From Flavobacterium sp. (GTDB taxonomy: Bacteria; Bacteroidota; Bacteroidia; Flavobacteriales; Flavobacteriaceae): DNA of 8,992 nucleotides. The DNA lies in NCBI GenBank assembly GCA_005792865.1, contig SXQR01000039.1:1-8992 (forward strand), in the 5' to 3' direction. The position numbers and the translations under genes were made by a program. Positions 1 to 5,617 of the stretch are shown here, one piece after another; positions within the stretch are counted from its first letter, which is position 1; the number at the start of each line of letters is the position of its first letter. The notes beneath the pieces were generated by a model. The model saw only the letters and a list, made by a program, of their open reading frames with translations. It had not been told where the DNA came from and searched no databases.

Positions 1-54
1 ATTTGCAGGCAATTAATTGGAATTCCACGCGTTAAGCAACAAACGATTTCCCAG

Positions 55-495
55 ATGATCAAAAACCTGCTCCTATTTTTACTCTTTGCAACCATATCTG
101 CCACGGCACAGGTAGATTCACAAATGCGCTACACCAGTGATTCGCGCCAGTATTTTATCTGGAGCGACGCCAGCAATTCCTATGTGCTGCGCGAGACCGA
201 ATACGAACATTCAACGATTGACATTCGCGAACTCGGGTCAAAAAGCAACGGCTACGTGACCATTGCCATGGTCGATGACGGACTTTCGCGCCTCTTCCAC
301 GGATCGATCACGGCTTATTCGGTAAATGAAAAAGGGGAACCGACCTGGCAAATGCGATCCAAGATCATGAAGGCCAAGCTCACGTTTAACCCTGAATCGA
401 AAACCCTCACCTACGTGTACGACGCCAATGACAAGCGTTACCAGCGCATCATGGTCTACAACCTCAAGACGGCCGAGGACCAGGCTGCAAAATAA
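55..495 (+). CDS. Small exported protein of unknown family
   Basis: I do not recognise this 146-residue protein. Residues 1-19 form a signal peptide: Lys3, a Leu/Phe-rich core, and ATAQ just before the probable cleavage site, so the mature part of about 127 residues should be periplasmic or surface-exposed. The mature chain is mixed polar and aromatic, with many Tyr, Trp, Arg and Asp residues and segments that look like alternating beta strands (about residues 65-90 and 105-138). It has no Cys lipobox, no membrane segment after the signal, and no T9SS C-terminal domain. The start at 55 is chosen because it places the signal peptide at the N-terminus. The frame stays open to the left edge, so an upstream start cannot be excluded. 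No promoter is visible in the 54 bases upstream. The stop codon touches the stop codon of the convergent porin gene. The coding call is confident; the function is unknown. Confidence 0.85.
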   Translation: MIKNLLLFLLFATISATAQVDSQMRYTSDSRQYFIWSDASNSYVLRETEYEHSTIDIRELGSKSNGYVTIAMVDDGLSRLFHGSITAYSVNEKGEPTWQMRSKIMKAKLTFNPESKTLTYVYDANDKRYQRIMVYNLKTAEDQAAK

Positions 496-1719
496 CTAGA
501 TCCCGATCTCGACCTGGAACCGCACATACCATGAGTTGCGCGTGCTGCCGTCAAAATAATCCAATTGGTCATAGGTGACTTCCCCCTGAAGTTTGAAGGT
601 GTGTTCCCAAATGTACTTGGTCACGCCCAGGCTGTATTGCTTGGCGTGCGGTGCAAAATCGCGAATATCTTCCCCGACTTTTTGGATCGAATACCGGCCA
701 ATCAACTCGTACTTTGACGGAAAAATGTAACTCGCCTGGTAGTCGAAGCCGTTTCCTGTGAAAACATAGTTCATGTCCGTGGGGTCGTCGGGATTGACGG
801 TTACTGCATTTTCAGAAGTTGAACGCGACATGTAGGCCATCATCGCGGCAAATCCGCGGTACTTGAACATCGCATCGAGCAATACCGACTTCATCGTTCG
901 GGGTTCAAACAGGTCATCTCCCAATTGTCCCTGCGTGCGCAAGGCGCGATTGTTTTGGTGAAAGGCGCCGCTAAGCATGAGCTTGGGCGTGGGCTCGCGA
1001 ACGATGTCTCCCTCGAAGTAGGTCCCATCCTTGGCAAACGCGCCAAAAGGGAACAGTTCGGCCTTGCCGGTTAGTGCGATGCCATCGTCTGCGCGCCCCG
1101 TCACGTTGCGGCCCTCGCCGGTGGAAACCGCGGCCTTGAAATTGGCCGAGAACTTATCCAACTGTTCATTCATGTTGTGGAACTGAAACCCGAAGTCGCG
1201 GTCGATCGTGAACCGCGCGTTGTTGATGGTCCGGTCGGTGAGCTGCAGGCCACCGGATGAATTGACGCGCTGCCGGTTTCCGGGGAGCTTGGTCTGGCCA
1301 AAGGAAAGGTTCCAATGCCGGTTTGGCCGGTAGAAGACCACCGCGTCCCGTATGATGTTGATGTTCTCGCCCTCGCGCACCTCGCCCACATCGCCCGGTG
1401 CAAAGGAAAGCTGGATCGCGTAGAGGAATTTGGGGTTGCCCACGTAACCGTCAAACCGTAGCCTGAGCCTGCGGATCTGGCCGTCGTAGGATGGCTTTTC
1501 GTCTTCAGCGTCGAGGTACGTGACCCGGTTCTGCATCCTGAAGCGGATGTTGAGCTGGAAAAGGCTGTCCGGCGAAGTCAGCCCCAGTCCCTTGCCGTAG
1601 CTGTAATAGGGCAACGCCGATAGCTTGAGGTCGTTGTCATTGGTGGTCTGGCTGATGGTAACCTGTCCCGAGGCCACCAGGGCCGAAGCCGAAAGGATCA
1701 GGGCAAAAAAGTATTTCAT
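496..1719 (-). CDS. Outer-membrane porin, phosphate-selective porin O/P family
   Basis: This 407-residue protein is a beta-barrel outer-membrane porin of the Porin_O_P (OprO/OprP-like) family. A signal peptide covers residues 1-19 (MKYFFALILSASALVASGQ). The conserved N-terminal half of the family is clear: the strand around RRLRLRFDGYVGNPKF (83-98), IQLSFAPGD (102-110), the NIIRDAVVFYRPNRHW block (121-136), GQTKLPGNRQR (141-151) and RFTIDRDFGFQ (169-179). The second half alternates aromatic and polar strand segments and ends on a short strand (VRFQVEIGI). Length is usual for the family. The name phosphate-selective comes from the Pseudomonas members; specificity here cannot be read from sequence. 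No TonB-dependent receptor or phosphate-uptake gene is adjacent, so it looks like a single-gene unit. A TAnnTTTG box lies 19 bases upstream of the start. Confidence 0.9.
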   Translation of the reverse strand: MKYFFALILSASALVASGQVTISQTTNDNDLKLSALPYYSYGKGLGLTSPDSLFQLNIRFRMQNRVTYLDAEDEKPSYDGQIRRLRLRFDGYVGNPKFLYAIQLSFAPGDVGEVREGENINIIRDAVVFYRPNRHWNLSFGQTKLPGNRQRVNSSGGLQLTDRTINNARFTIDRDFGFQFHNMNEQLDKFSANFKAAVSTGEGRNVTGRADDGIALTGKAELFPFGAFAKDGTYFEGDIVREPTPKLMLSGAFHQNNRALRTQGQLGDDLFEPRTMKSVLLDAMFKYRGFAAMMAYMSRSTSENAVTVNPDDPTDMNYVFTGNGFDYQASYIFPSKYELIGRYSIQKVGEDIRDFAPHAKQYSLGVTKYIWEHTFKLQGEVTYDQLDYFDGSTRNSWYVRFQVEIGI

Positions 1720-1738
1720 GATGGTTGTGTTGGCCAGG

Positions 1739-1746
1739 CAAAACTA
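1739..1746 (-). promoter_or_regulatory. Candidate -7 box for the porin gene
   Basis: Read on the minus strand this is TAGTTTTG, an exact match to the Bacteroidota -7 consensus TAnnTTTG. It ends 19 bases before the porin ATG (1719), implying a leader of about 12-15 bases. No TTG is found 19-21 bases further upstream, so the -33 element is missing or degenerate. It is divergent from the prmA promoter in the same 82-base spacer. Confidence 0.5.
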
Positions 1747-1753
1747 ATATTAA

Positions 1754-1787
1754 TTTTTGAGGGGTTCGGGCTTGATTGCTACCTTTG
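1754..1787 (+). promoter_or_regulatory. Promoter of prmA-clpS, Bacteroidota type
   Basis: TTTTTG at 1754-1759 and TACCTTTG at 1780-1787 match the Bacteroidota consensus TTTG / TAnnTTTG with a 20-base spacer, the expected distance for the RpoD of this phylum. It is the best promoter in the window. The box ends 14 bases before the prmA ATG, so the leader should be only about 8-11 bases. Confidence 0.75.
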
Positions 1788-1801
1788 CATAAAAACATGC
1801 C

Positions 1802-2641
1802 ATGGCCGAATCTTACCTCGGATATCATTTCACGGTCGAGCCCAGGGAACTGGGTTCGGAAATCCTTGTTGCCGAGCTTGGGGAAAAGCCCTTCGATTCT
1901 TTTGTGGAGAGCGAGTTTGGCGTGACGGCCTATATCAGGAAGAAAGATTGGTCGGCGGATATCCTGGACGATCTCTATATCTTGAAGTCGCCTGAATTCA
2001 CAATATCCTATACCGTGGAGGAGATCGCGCAGGTCAACTGGAACGAGGAGTGGGAAAAGCATTTTGAACCCATCGATGTCGACGGACGGTGCCATGTGCG
2101 CGCGCCTTTCCATGCCGCATCGGGCAGCGAATATGAAATCGTGATCGAGCCGAAAATGAGTTTCGGCACCGGCCATCACGAAACCACGCACATGATGATC
2201 CAATTCCTGTTGCGCGAGGACCTCGCCGGCACAAAGGTGCTGGACATGGGCTGCGGAACGGCCATCCTGGCCATACTTGCGGAGATGCGCGGCGCATCTG
2301 CCGTGGACGCGATCGATATAGATAGCTGGTGTTACCTGAATTCAATTGAAAACGCATCGCGCAATAATTGCAGCCGTATTTCAGTTTATGAGGGCGACGC
2401 CACGCTCCTGCACGGAAAACGTTACCAGGTCATCATCGCCAATATCAACCGCAATATCCTGTTGGCAGATATGGCGCAATATGCCGCATGCCTTGAAGCT
2501 GGCGGAACTTTGCTCTTGAGCGGTTTCTACGCCGAGGACATCCCGGCCATCGACTCGTGCTGTGTGGCTTTGGGGCTTCGCCAGTCGGAACAACTGGGAC
2601 GCAACAAATGGGTGGCGCTTAAATACATCAACCAAAACTGA
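1802..2641 (+). CDS. prmA: Ribosomal protein L11 methyltransferase
   Basis: PrmA transfers methyl groups from S-adenosylmethionine to amino groups of ribosomal protein L11 in the cytoplasm. This 279-residue protein has the two-part structure of the family: an N-terminal L11-recognition domain (about 1-85) linked to a Rossmann methyltransferase domain. Motifs seen are FGTGHHETT (121-129), glycine-rich motif I DMGCGTAILAI (148-158), acidic motif II IDIDSW (171-176), ANINRNIL (213-220) in the place of the catalytic NxxY-like loop, and LSGFY (239-243). Length is normal for the Bacteroidota form. ATG 1802 is used; the nearby ATG at 1797 is out of frame. The stop is 4 bases before clpS, so the two are surely cotranscribed from the promoter at 1754-1787. 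No Shine-Dalgarno sequence is visible, as usual in the phylum. Confidence 0.96.
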   Translation: MAESYLGYHFTVEPRELGSEILVAELGEKPFDSFVESEFGVTAYIRKKDWSADILDDLYILKSPEFTISYTVEEIAQVNWNEEWEKHFEPIDVDGRCHVRAPFHAASGSEYEIVIEPKMSFGTGHHETTHMMIQFLLREDLAGTKVLDMGCGTAILAILAEMRGASAVDAIDIDSWCYLNSIENASRNNCSRISVYEGDATLLHGKRYQVIIANINRNILLADMAQYAACLEAGGTLLLSGFYAEDIPAIDSCCVALGLRQSEQLGRNKWVALKYINQN

Positions 2642-2645
2642 CGCC

Positions 2646-2921
2646 ATGGGAATCAAGGAAAAAATCAGGGAAGAAAGGGCGACGGAAGAACAATTGTCGC
2701 TCAACAACGAAATCATCATCTACAATGACGACGTGAACACTTTTGACCACGTGATCGATACGTTGGTGCGCGTCTGCAGCCATACCTTTGAGCAGGCCGA
2801 GCAGTGCTCGCTCATCATCCACTACGTCGGCAAGTGTACGGTCAAGACCGGTCCCATGAAAGAATTGATCCCGCAGTGCACGCAACTGCTCGAGGCGGGA
2901 CTGAGCGCGGAAATCGTGTGA
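2646..2921 (+). CDS. clpS: ATP-dependent Clp protease adaptor ClpS
   Basis: ClpS binds proteins with destabilising N-terminal residues (N-degrons) and delivers them to a ClpA/ClpC-ClpP protease. The 91-residue product is typical in length: a flexible, charged N-terminal tail (1-22) and the conserved core. Residues that hold the substrate's alpha-amino group in E. coli ClpS (Asn34, Asp35, His66) are present as Asn27, Asp28 and His59, within IIIYNDDVNTFDHVIDTL (23-40) and LIIHYVGK (56-63). The pocket gatekeeper Met40 of E. coli aligns with Phe33, and Met62 with Ser55, so the pocket differs from the enterobacterial one. The ATG at 2646 is chosen because longer in-frame starts lie inside prmA and the product then matches the family's usual N-terminus. 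It is second in the prmA-clpS operon; a heptamer repeat and a terminator follow. Confidence 0.95.
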   Translation: MGIKEKIREERATEEQLSLNNEIIIYNDDVNTFDHVIDTLVRVCSHTFEQAEQCSLIIHYVGKCTVKTGPMKELIPQCTQLLEAGLSAEIV

Positions 2922-2925
2922 TGAG

Positions 2926-2960
2926 TCGTCAGTCATCTGCTGTCAGCTATCAGCTGTCAG
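2926..2960. repeat. Five-unit heptamer tandem repeat
   Basis: Five consecutive 7-base units start 4 bases after the clpS stop: TCGTCAG, TCATCTG, CTGTCAG, CTATCAG, CTGTCAG. The last three fit CTRTCAG exactly and the first two are decayed forms. No second copy exists in the window. It lies between clpS and its terminator and is not coding. It resembles the short intergenic heptamer arrays scattered in some bacterial genomes; whether this one belongs to a dispersed family cannot be told from one copy. Confidence 0.8.
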
Positions 2961-3017
2961 TTTGAATGCGCTCTGCCGGATGATGGTAGATGTTATTCGA
3001 CACTTAAGATTCTAGAT

Positions 3018-3045
3018 AAAAAAAGCCCTCTCGCGAGGGCTTTTT
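3018..3045. terminator. Bidirectional intrinsic terminator between clpS and the lipoprotein gene
   Basis: GCCCTC (3025-3030) pairs with GAGGGC (3035-3040) around a TCGC loop, flanked by A7 on the left and T5 on the right, so it makes a GC stem plus U-tract on either strand. It ends 2 bases before the lipoprotein stop codon (3048) and about 100 bases after clpS, serving both convergent units. Confidence 0.9.
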
Positions 3046-3047
3046 CT

Positions 3048-3503
3048 TTAGTTGGCCGAAGCCTTTTCAAAGTAAATCGTCGTGACGGTCGCAATACCGC
3101 CTGTGTTGTCGGTTTCCTCCAGGCGCAGTTCCGAATTGGTGAGCCTCGTGATCTCGTAGGTGCCGGCGTAGTTCGCATCGCCGGTGATGGTCACCATGTC
3201 GTCGGTCTTGGACCAGTTCGCGACCGTACTTGCCGGTGAGGCCTGGCACACGTCGTCACCGTCCCTAAAGTATGCCACGCGGTTCAATACGCCACCGCCG
3301 GCAAATTCGATATAATCCTTTGAGCAACCGGGCTCATTGCCTTCGTAATTCTGTGTGATCGTGTTGCTGCTGCCGACCTTCACGGTAGTCTTGATCGGAT
3401 TCCAGCGGGCTTGGATGTTTCCGTTGTTTGACGGTCCGTCGTCGTCGCTGCTGCAGGAGATGATGGCGGCCGAAGCAAGCACCATCAGAAATAATTTTTT
3501 CAT
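3048..3503 (-). CDS. Lipocalin-like lipoprotein, probably surface-exposed
   Basis: This 151-residue lipoprotein has a short signal peptide with lipobox IISC, giving lipidated Cys17. The next residues, Ser-Ser-Asp-Asp-Asp, match the acidic lipoprotein export signal that sends lipoproteins to the cell surface in Bacteroidota, so an outer-leaflet location is inferred. The mature part looks like the small lipocalin-like domain common in this phylum: a start around ARWNPIKTTVKVG (32-44), then strand-turn repeats including NWSKTDDMVTITGD (96-109) and GTYEITRLTNSELRL (114-128). Two more cysteines (60 and 86) could form a disulfide. No ligand or enzymatic role can be assigned. It is a single-gene unit, with a TAnnTTTG box 23 bases upstream and a strong terminator directly after the stop. 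Lipoprotein call is firm; lipocalin fold is by pattern only. Confidence 0.88.
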   Translation of the reverse strand: MKKLFLMVLASAAIISCSSDDDGPSNNGNIQARWNPIKTTVKVGSSNTITQNYEGNEPGCSKDYIEFAGGGVLNRVAYFRDGDDVCQASPASTVANWSKTDDMVTITGDANYAGTYEITRLTNSELRLEETDNTGGIATVTTIYFEKASAN

Positions 3504-3526
3504 AAAACAATTGATTTAGGTTTGAC

Positions 3527-3534
3527 CAAATTTA
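3527..3534 (-). promoter_or_regulatory. Candidate -7 box for the lipocalin-like lipoprotein gene
   Basis: The minus strand reads TAAATTTG, an exact TAnnTTTG match, 23 bases before the ATG at 3503. No TTG is visible at the expected -33 distance. It lies in the 75-base spacer after the YeeE operon, which has no clear terminator, so readthrough from that operon is also possible. Confidence 0.45.
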
Positions 3535-3578
3535 ACGAAAATGGCATGCGGCAGCATTACTTTATGATATTTTTATGG

Positions 3579-3992
3579 TCAGTGCGGCAGTTTGTCCTTC
3601 ACCACGCCATAAATAAAAGTTCCGATGAGCGCCCCGGCCAGTACAAATACCATCGGCAGGAAGCCCGCGCCCAAAAGAATGAATATCGGCCCCGGACACG
3701 CACCCGCAAGCGCCCAGCCCAGGCCAAAGAAGAGTCCCCCGATCCAGTAGCGCGCATTGCCGGGTTCCTTGTCTGCAATCGAGATCGGCTCTCCGCCAAT
3801 GTCCTTTAACTTTCGCTTCTTGAACAGTTGCAGGCCCAAAAAACCCGTGAGGACCGCAGTCATGATGATGCCGTACATATGGAATGACTGGAAGTGGAAC
3901 ATCTCATATATCCTGTACCAGGAAACGGCTTCGGATTTGGTGAGCACCACGCCGAAGATGAACCCTACCAGTAGGAATTTCAGTGTTTTCAT
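3579..3992 (-). CDS. YeeE/YedE-type sulfur transport subunit, DUF6691 half
   Basis: This 137-residue inner-membrane protein is the shorter partner of a two-gene YeeE/YedE (Sulf_transp/DUF6691) transporter, like the PmpA/PmpB-type pairs. Predicted membrane segments are about residues 4-18, 38-56, 82-98 and 103-131. The diagnostic motif is GLGWALAGACPGP (90-102), whose Cys99 matches the conserved cysteine used in thiosulfate relay in studied YeeE proteins. A basic loop KKRKLKD lies at 58-64. The ATG at 3992 is preferred over the TTG one codon upstream (3995) because the product then starts MKTLKF, usual for this family. It begins 4 bases after the stop of the larger half and is surely cotranscribed. 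Transport of thiosulfate or a related sulfur species is inferred from the family, not shown here. Confidence 0.9.
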   Translation of the reverse strand: MKTLKFLLVGFIFGVVLTKSEAVSWYRIYEMFHFQSFHMYGIIMTAVLTGFLGLQLFKKRKLKDIGGEPISIADKEPGNARYWIGGLFFGLGWALAGACPGPIFILLGAGFLPMVFVLAGALIGTFIYGVVKDKLPH

Positions 3993-3996
3993 CAAT

Positions 3997-4554
3997 TTAA
4001 AAAATTAAGGGAAGGATAAAATGCGCCATAATCAGGCCGCCGATAAAAAATCCGATCACCGCCTTCAGCGAGGGGATCTGCAGGTTGCTTAGCCCCGAAA
4101 TGGCGTGGCCCGAGGTGCATCCGCCGGCATAACGGCTACCAAAACCGATCAGCACGCCCCCCATCACCAAGATGAATATCATCTTGGGGTATTGGAACGC
4201 CTCGTTCCCGAACATGATCTCTGGAAGCAACTTTCCATTGGGCGGGTCGATGCCCATTTGTTCAAGTTGCGCCACGGTTTGGGGATTGATGGAAACATTA
4301 CCTGGAGACGACATGAAATGCACCGCGACGAATCCGCCGACCATCGCACCGATGATCACCGCCAGGTTCCAGCGTTGCGCGCGCCAGTCAAAATTGAAGA
4401 AGGGTACGATCTTACCGGCACCCGCCATCGAGCAAAGGGAGCGCAGGTTGGACGACATCCCAAAGACCTTCCCGAACCATACGAGCACGAGCATGACGCA
4501 TCCGATTAAAAATCCCGAAACGTACCACGGCCAGGTTTGACTCACTATTTCCAT
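3997..4554 (-). CDS. YeeE/YedE family sulfur transport protein, larger half
   Basis: A 185-residue inner-membrane protein of the YeeE/YedE family, which imports thiosulfate or related sulfur compounds. Four hydrophobic segments are seen: 10-32, 62-81, 124-138 and 163-184. Hallmarks are the SSNLRSLCS stretch (34-42, Cys41) and the signature GSRYAGGCTSGHAISG (139-154) with Cys146. Full-length YeeE proteins carry both halves in one chain of about 350 residues; here the family is split over two genes, with Cys41 and Cys146 on this subunit and Cys99 on the partner. A longer hydrophilic loop spans 82-122. It is the first gene of the pair. In other bacteria such pairs sit with a persulfide dioxygenase, a rhodanese or an ArsR-type regulator (BigR-type operons); none is present on either side here. 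Confidence 0.93.
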   Translation of the reverse strand: MEIVSQTWPWYVSGFLIGCVMLVLVWFGKVFGMSSNLRSLCSMAGAGKIVPFFNFDWRAQRWNLAVIIGAMVGGFVAVHFMSSPGNVSINPQTVAQLEQMGIDPPNGKLLPEIMFGNEAFQYPKMIFILVMGGVLIGFGSRYAGGCTSGHAISGLSNLQIPSLKAVIGFFIGGLIMAHFILPLIF

Positions 4555-4607
4555 ACAGTAATTTTATTTGGAACAAAGACTTTCACTTGAGACTTTCGTC
4601 GTCCTTA

Positions 4608-4615
4608 CAAATGTA
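4608..4615 (-). promoter_or_regulatory. Candidate -7 box for the YeeE pair
   Basis: The minus strand reads TACATTTG, an exact TAnnTTTG match, ending 53 bases before the ATG at 4554. This leaves a leader of roughly 47 bases, the longest of the promoters proposed here. No -33 TTG is found at standard spacing; the upstream DNA is GC-rich. Confidence 0.45.
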
Positions 4616-4656
4616 GGAAAAATGAACATGCCCTCGCGCCGCGTGCAATAAAGCCG

Positions 4657-4664
4657 TAAATTTG
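4657..4664 (+). promoter_or_regulatory. Candidate -7 box for the DUF4199-lipoprotein-kdsA operon
   Basis: TAAATTTG is an exact TAnnTTTG match ending 18 bases before the ATG at 4683. It is divergent from the box at 4608-4615. A TTG inside the box (4662) is in frame with the gene and could be mistaken for its start. No good -33 element is seen in the GC-rich bases upstream. Confidence 0.5.
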
Positions 4665-4682
4665 AGGGGCAAAAAACTTTGG

Positions 4683-5171
4683 ATGAAAAGATTTTCGATC
4701 GAATTTAAATGGGCGGCTATTTTCATGGCGATCTCCCTGATGTGGAGTTATCTGGAGCGTTCGGCGGGGCTGCATGGCTCGCATATTGAAAACCATGCGC
4801 TCTATTCCAATCTGTTTGGGATATTTGCATTTATCGTTTATGCGATGTGCATTTTTGACAAAAAACGCAACTATTACGACAATCGGATGGATTGGACCCG
4901 CGGGTTTCTTTCGGGCCTCACCCTGACGGTCATGATTGCGTTGCTCAGCCCGCTGATCCAGTATATCATCGTTGAGCATATCTCGCCCGATTTCCTGGCG
5001 AACATGAAAACTTACTACGTCAGCCGCAACGGATCGGGAAAGGCACTCGCCGACGCGATGTTCAGCTTCAGGGGCTTGTTGCTCCAGGCGGTCTTCAACA
5101 TCATGTCGATGGGGGTCGTCGCCTCCGCAATTATTGCCTGGTTTGCGCGTTCAAAAGAATTCAAATCATGA
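4683..5171 (+). CDS. DUF4199 family integral membrane protein
   Basis: This 162-residue protein fits the DUF4199 family, which is widespread in Bacteroidota and has no established biochemical function. Four membrane segments are visible: about 9-25, 41-59, 76-96 and 131-155. Typical family features are the GSHIENHALYSN loop (32-43) before the second segment, the ISPDF sequence (100-104) after the third, and a short basic cytoplasmic tail. I use ATG 4683 rather than the in-frame TTG at 4662, because the TTG lies within the probable promoter box and the ATG gives the usual MKRFSIEFKW start. The stop overlaps the next start in ATGA (5168-5171), so translation of the two is likely coupled. Position as first gene of a kdsA operon suggests an envelope-related job, but that is inference from context alone. 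Confidence 0.88.
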   Translation: MKRFSIEFKWAAIFMAISLMWSYLERSAGLHGSHIENHALYSNLFGIFAFIVYAMCIFDKKRNYYDNRMDWTRGFLSGLTLTVMIALLSPLIQYIIVEHISPDFLANMKTYYVSRNGSGKALADAMFSFRGLLLQAVFNIMSMGVVASAIIAWFARSKEFKS

Positions 5172-5614
5172 AAAAAATACTCTTAGTCATCGCCGCGTTT
5201 TCATTAAATGCCTGCGTCAGCACCAAAAGTACGCTCAAAAATGTCGACGACAACGCGCCCGTCCCGCAAGTGCTGAACAATACCTTTGTCATCACGGAGC
5301 AGGCCACTGACAGCCGTTACGGCTATGATCCCGATTATCCCATCAACATGTTCTTTGCAAGTACCCGCGACGAAAACATCAACCCCGCGAGGTTCTTCAA
5401 TGCGCTTGCCGGGCCAAACGGAGAGAAGATCTTTTACACCAAATTGGAAAGCTGCTGCCCGTTTCCTACCAAGAGGAGCGAAATGGGTGCGGGCCTTCTC
5501 GACCTTTATGAGGTGCGATGGGTCGGCCAGAAAAGGCCGGTCAGGTTATATGTGAACATTTATGAAAAAGGCAGGCTGATGGTTCCCGTCGGATTGACCC
5601 TGCGAAAAAATTAA
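5168..5614 (+). CDS. Conserved lipoprotein upstream of kdsA, function unknown
   Basis: A 148-residue lipoprotein with a short signal peptide and lipobox LNAC, lipidated at Cys16. The residues after the Cys (Val-Ser-Thr-Lys-Ser) are not acidic, unlike the surface lipoprotein at 3048-3503, so it probably stays facing the periplasm. The most distinctive parts are VITEQATDSRYGYDPDYPIN (41-60), FNALAGPNGEKI (77-88), the vicinal cysteines in ESCCPFPTKRSEMGAG (94-109) and a C-terminal strand region LYVNIYEKG (127-135). As I recall, close Flavobacterium homologues are sometimes labelled 2-dehydro-3-deoxyphosphooctonate aldolase, apparently by spill-over from neighbouring kdsA; nothing in this sequence supports an aldolase or a cytoplasmic enzyme. 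It overlaps the DUF4199 stop by 4 bases and stops 3 bases before kdsA, so it is the middle gene of a tight operon. Confidence 0.9.
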   Translation: MKKILLVIAAFSLNACVSTKSTLKNVDDNAPVPQVLNNTFVITEQATDSRYGYDPDYPINMFFASTRDENINPARFFNALAGPNGEKIFYTKLESCCPFPTKRSEMGAGLLDLYEVRWVGQKRPVRLYVNIYEKGRLMVPVGLTLRKN

Positions 5615-5617
5615 GCT

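Noticed and set aside
3..35. A possible 3' end of an upstream plus-strand gene, ending TAA at 33-35
   Set aside because: Only ten codons are visible, and an open frame this short is likely by chance; no family could be recognised.
1637..2203. A 188-codon minus-strand frame running through the prmA promoter and 5' half
   Set aside because: It overlaps prmA antisense and the porin start in another frame, has no recognisable domain, and would span the divergent promoters.
4105..4540. Plus-strand frames of 122-134 codons opposite the larger YeeE gene
   Set aside because: They are His/Asp-rich antisense shadows of a clear four-helix membrane protein with the YeeE signature.
4662..4682. A TTG start adding seven residues to the DUF4199 protein
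   Set aside because: The TTG falls inside the TAAATTTG promoter box, and ATG 4683 gives the natural N-terminus.
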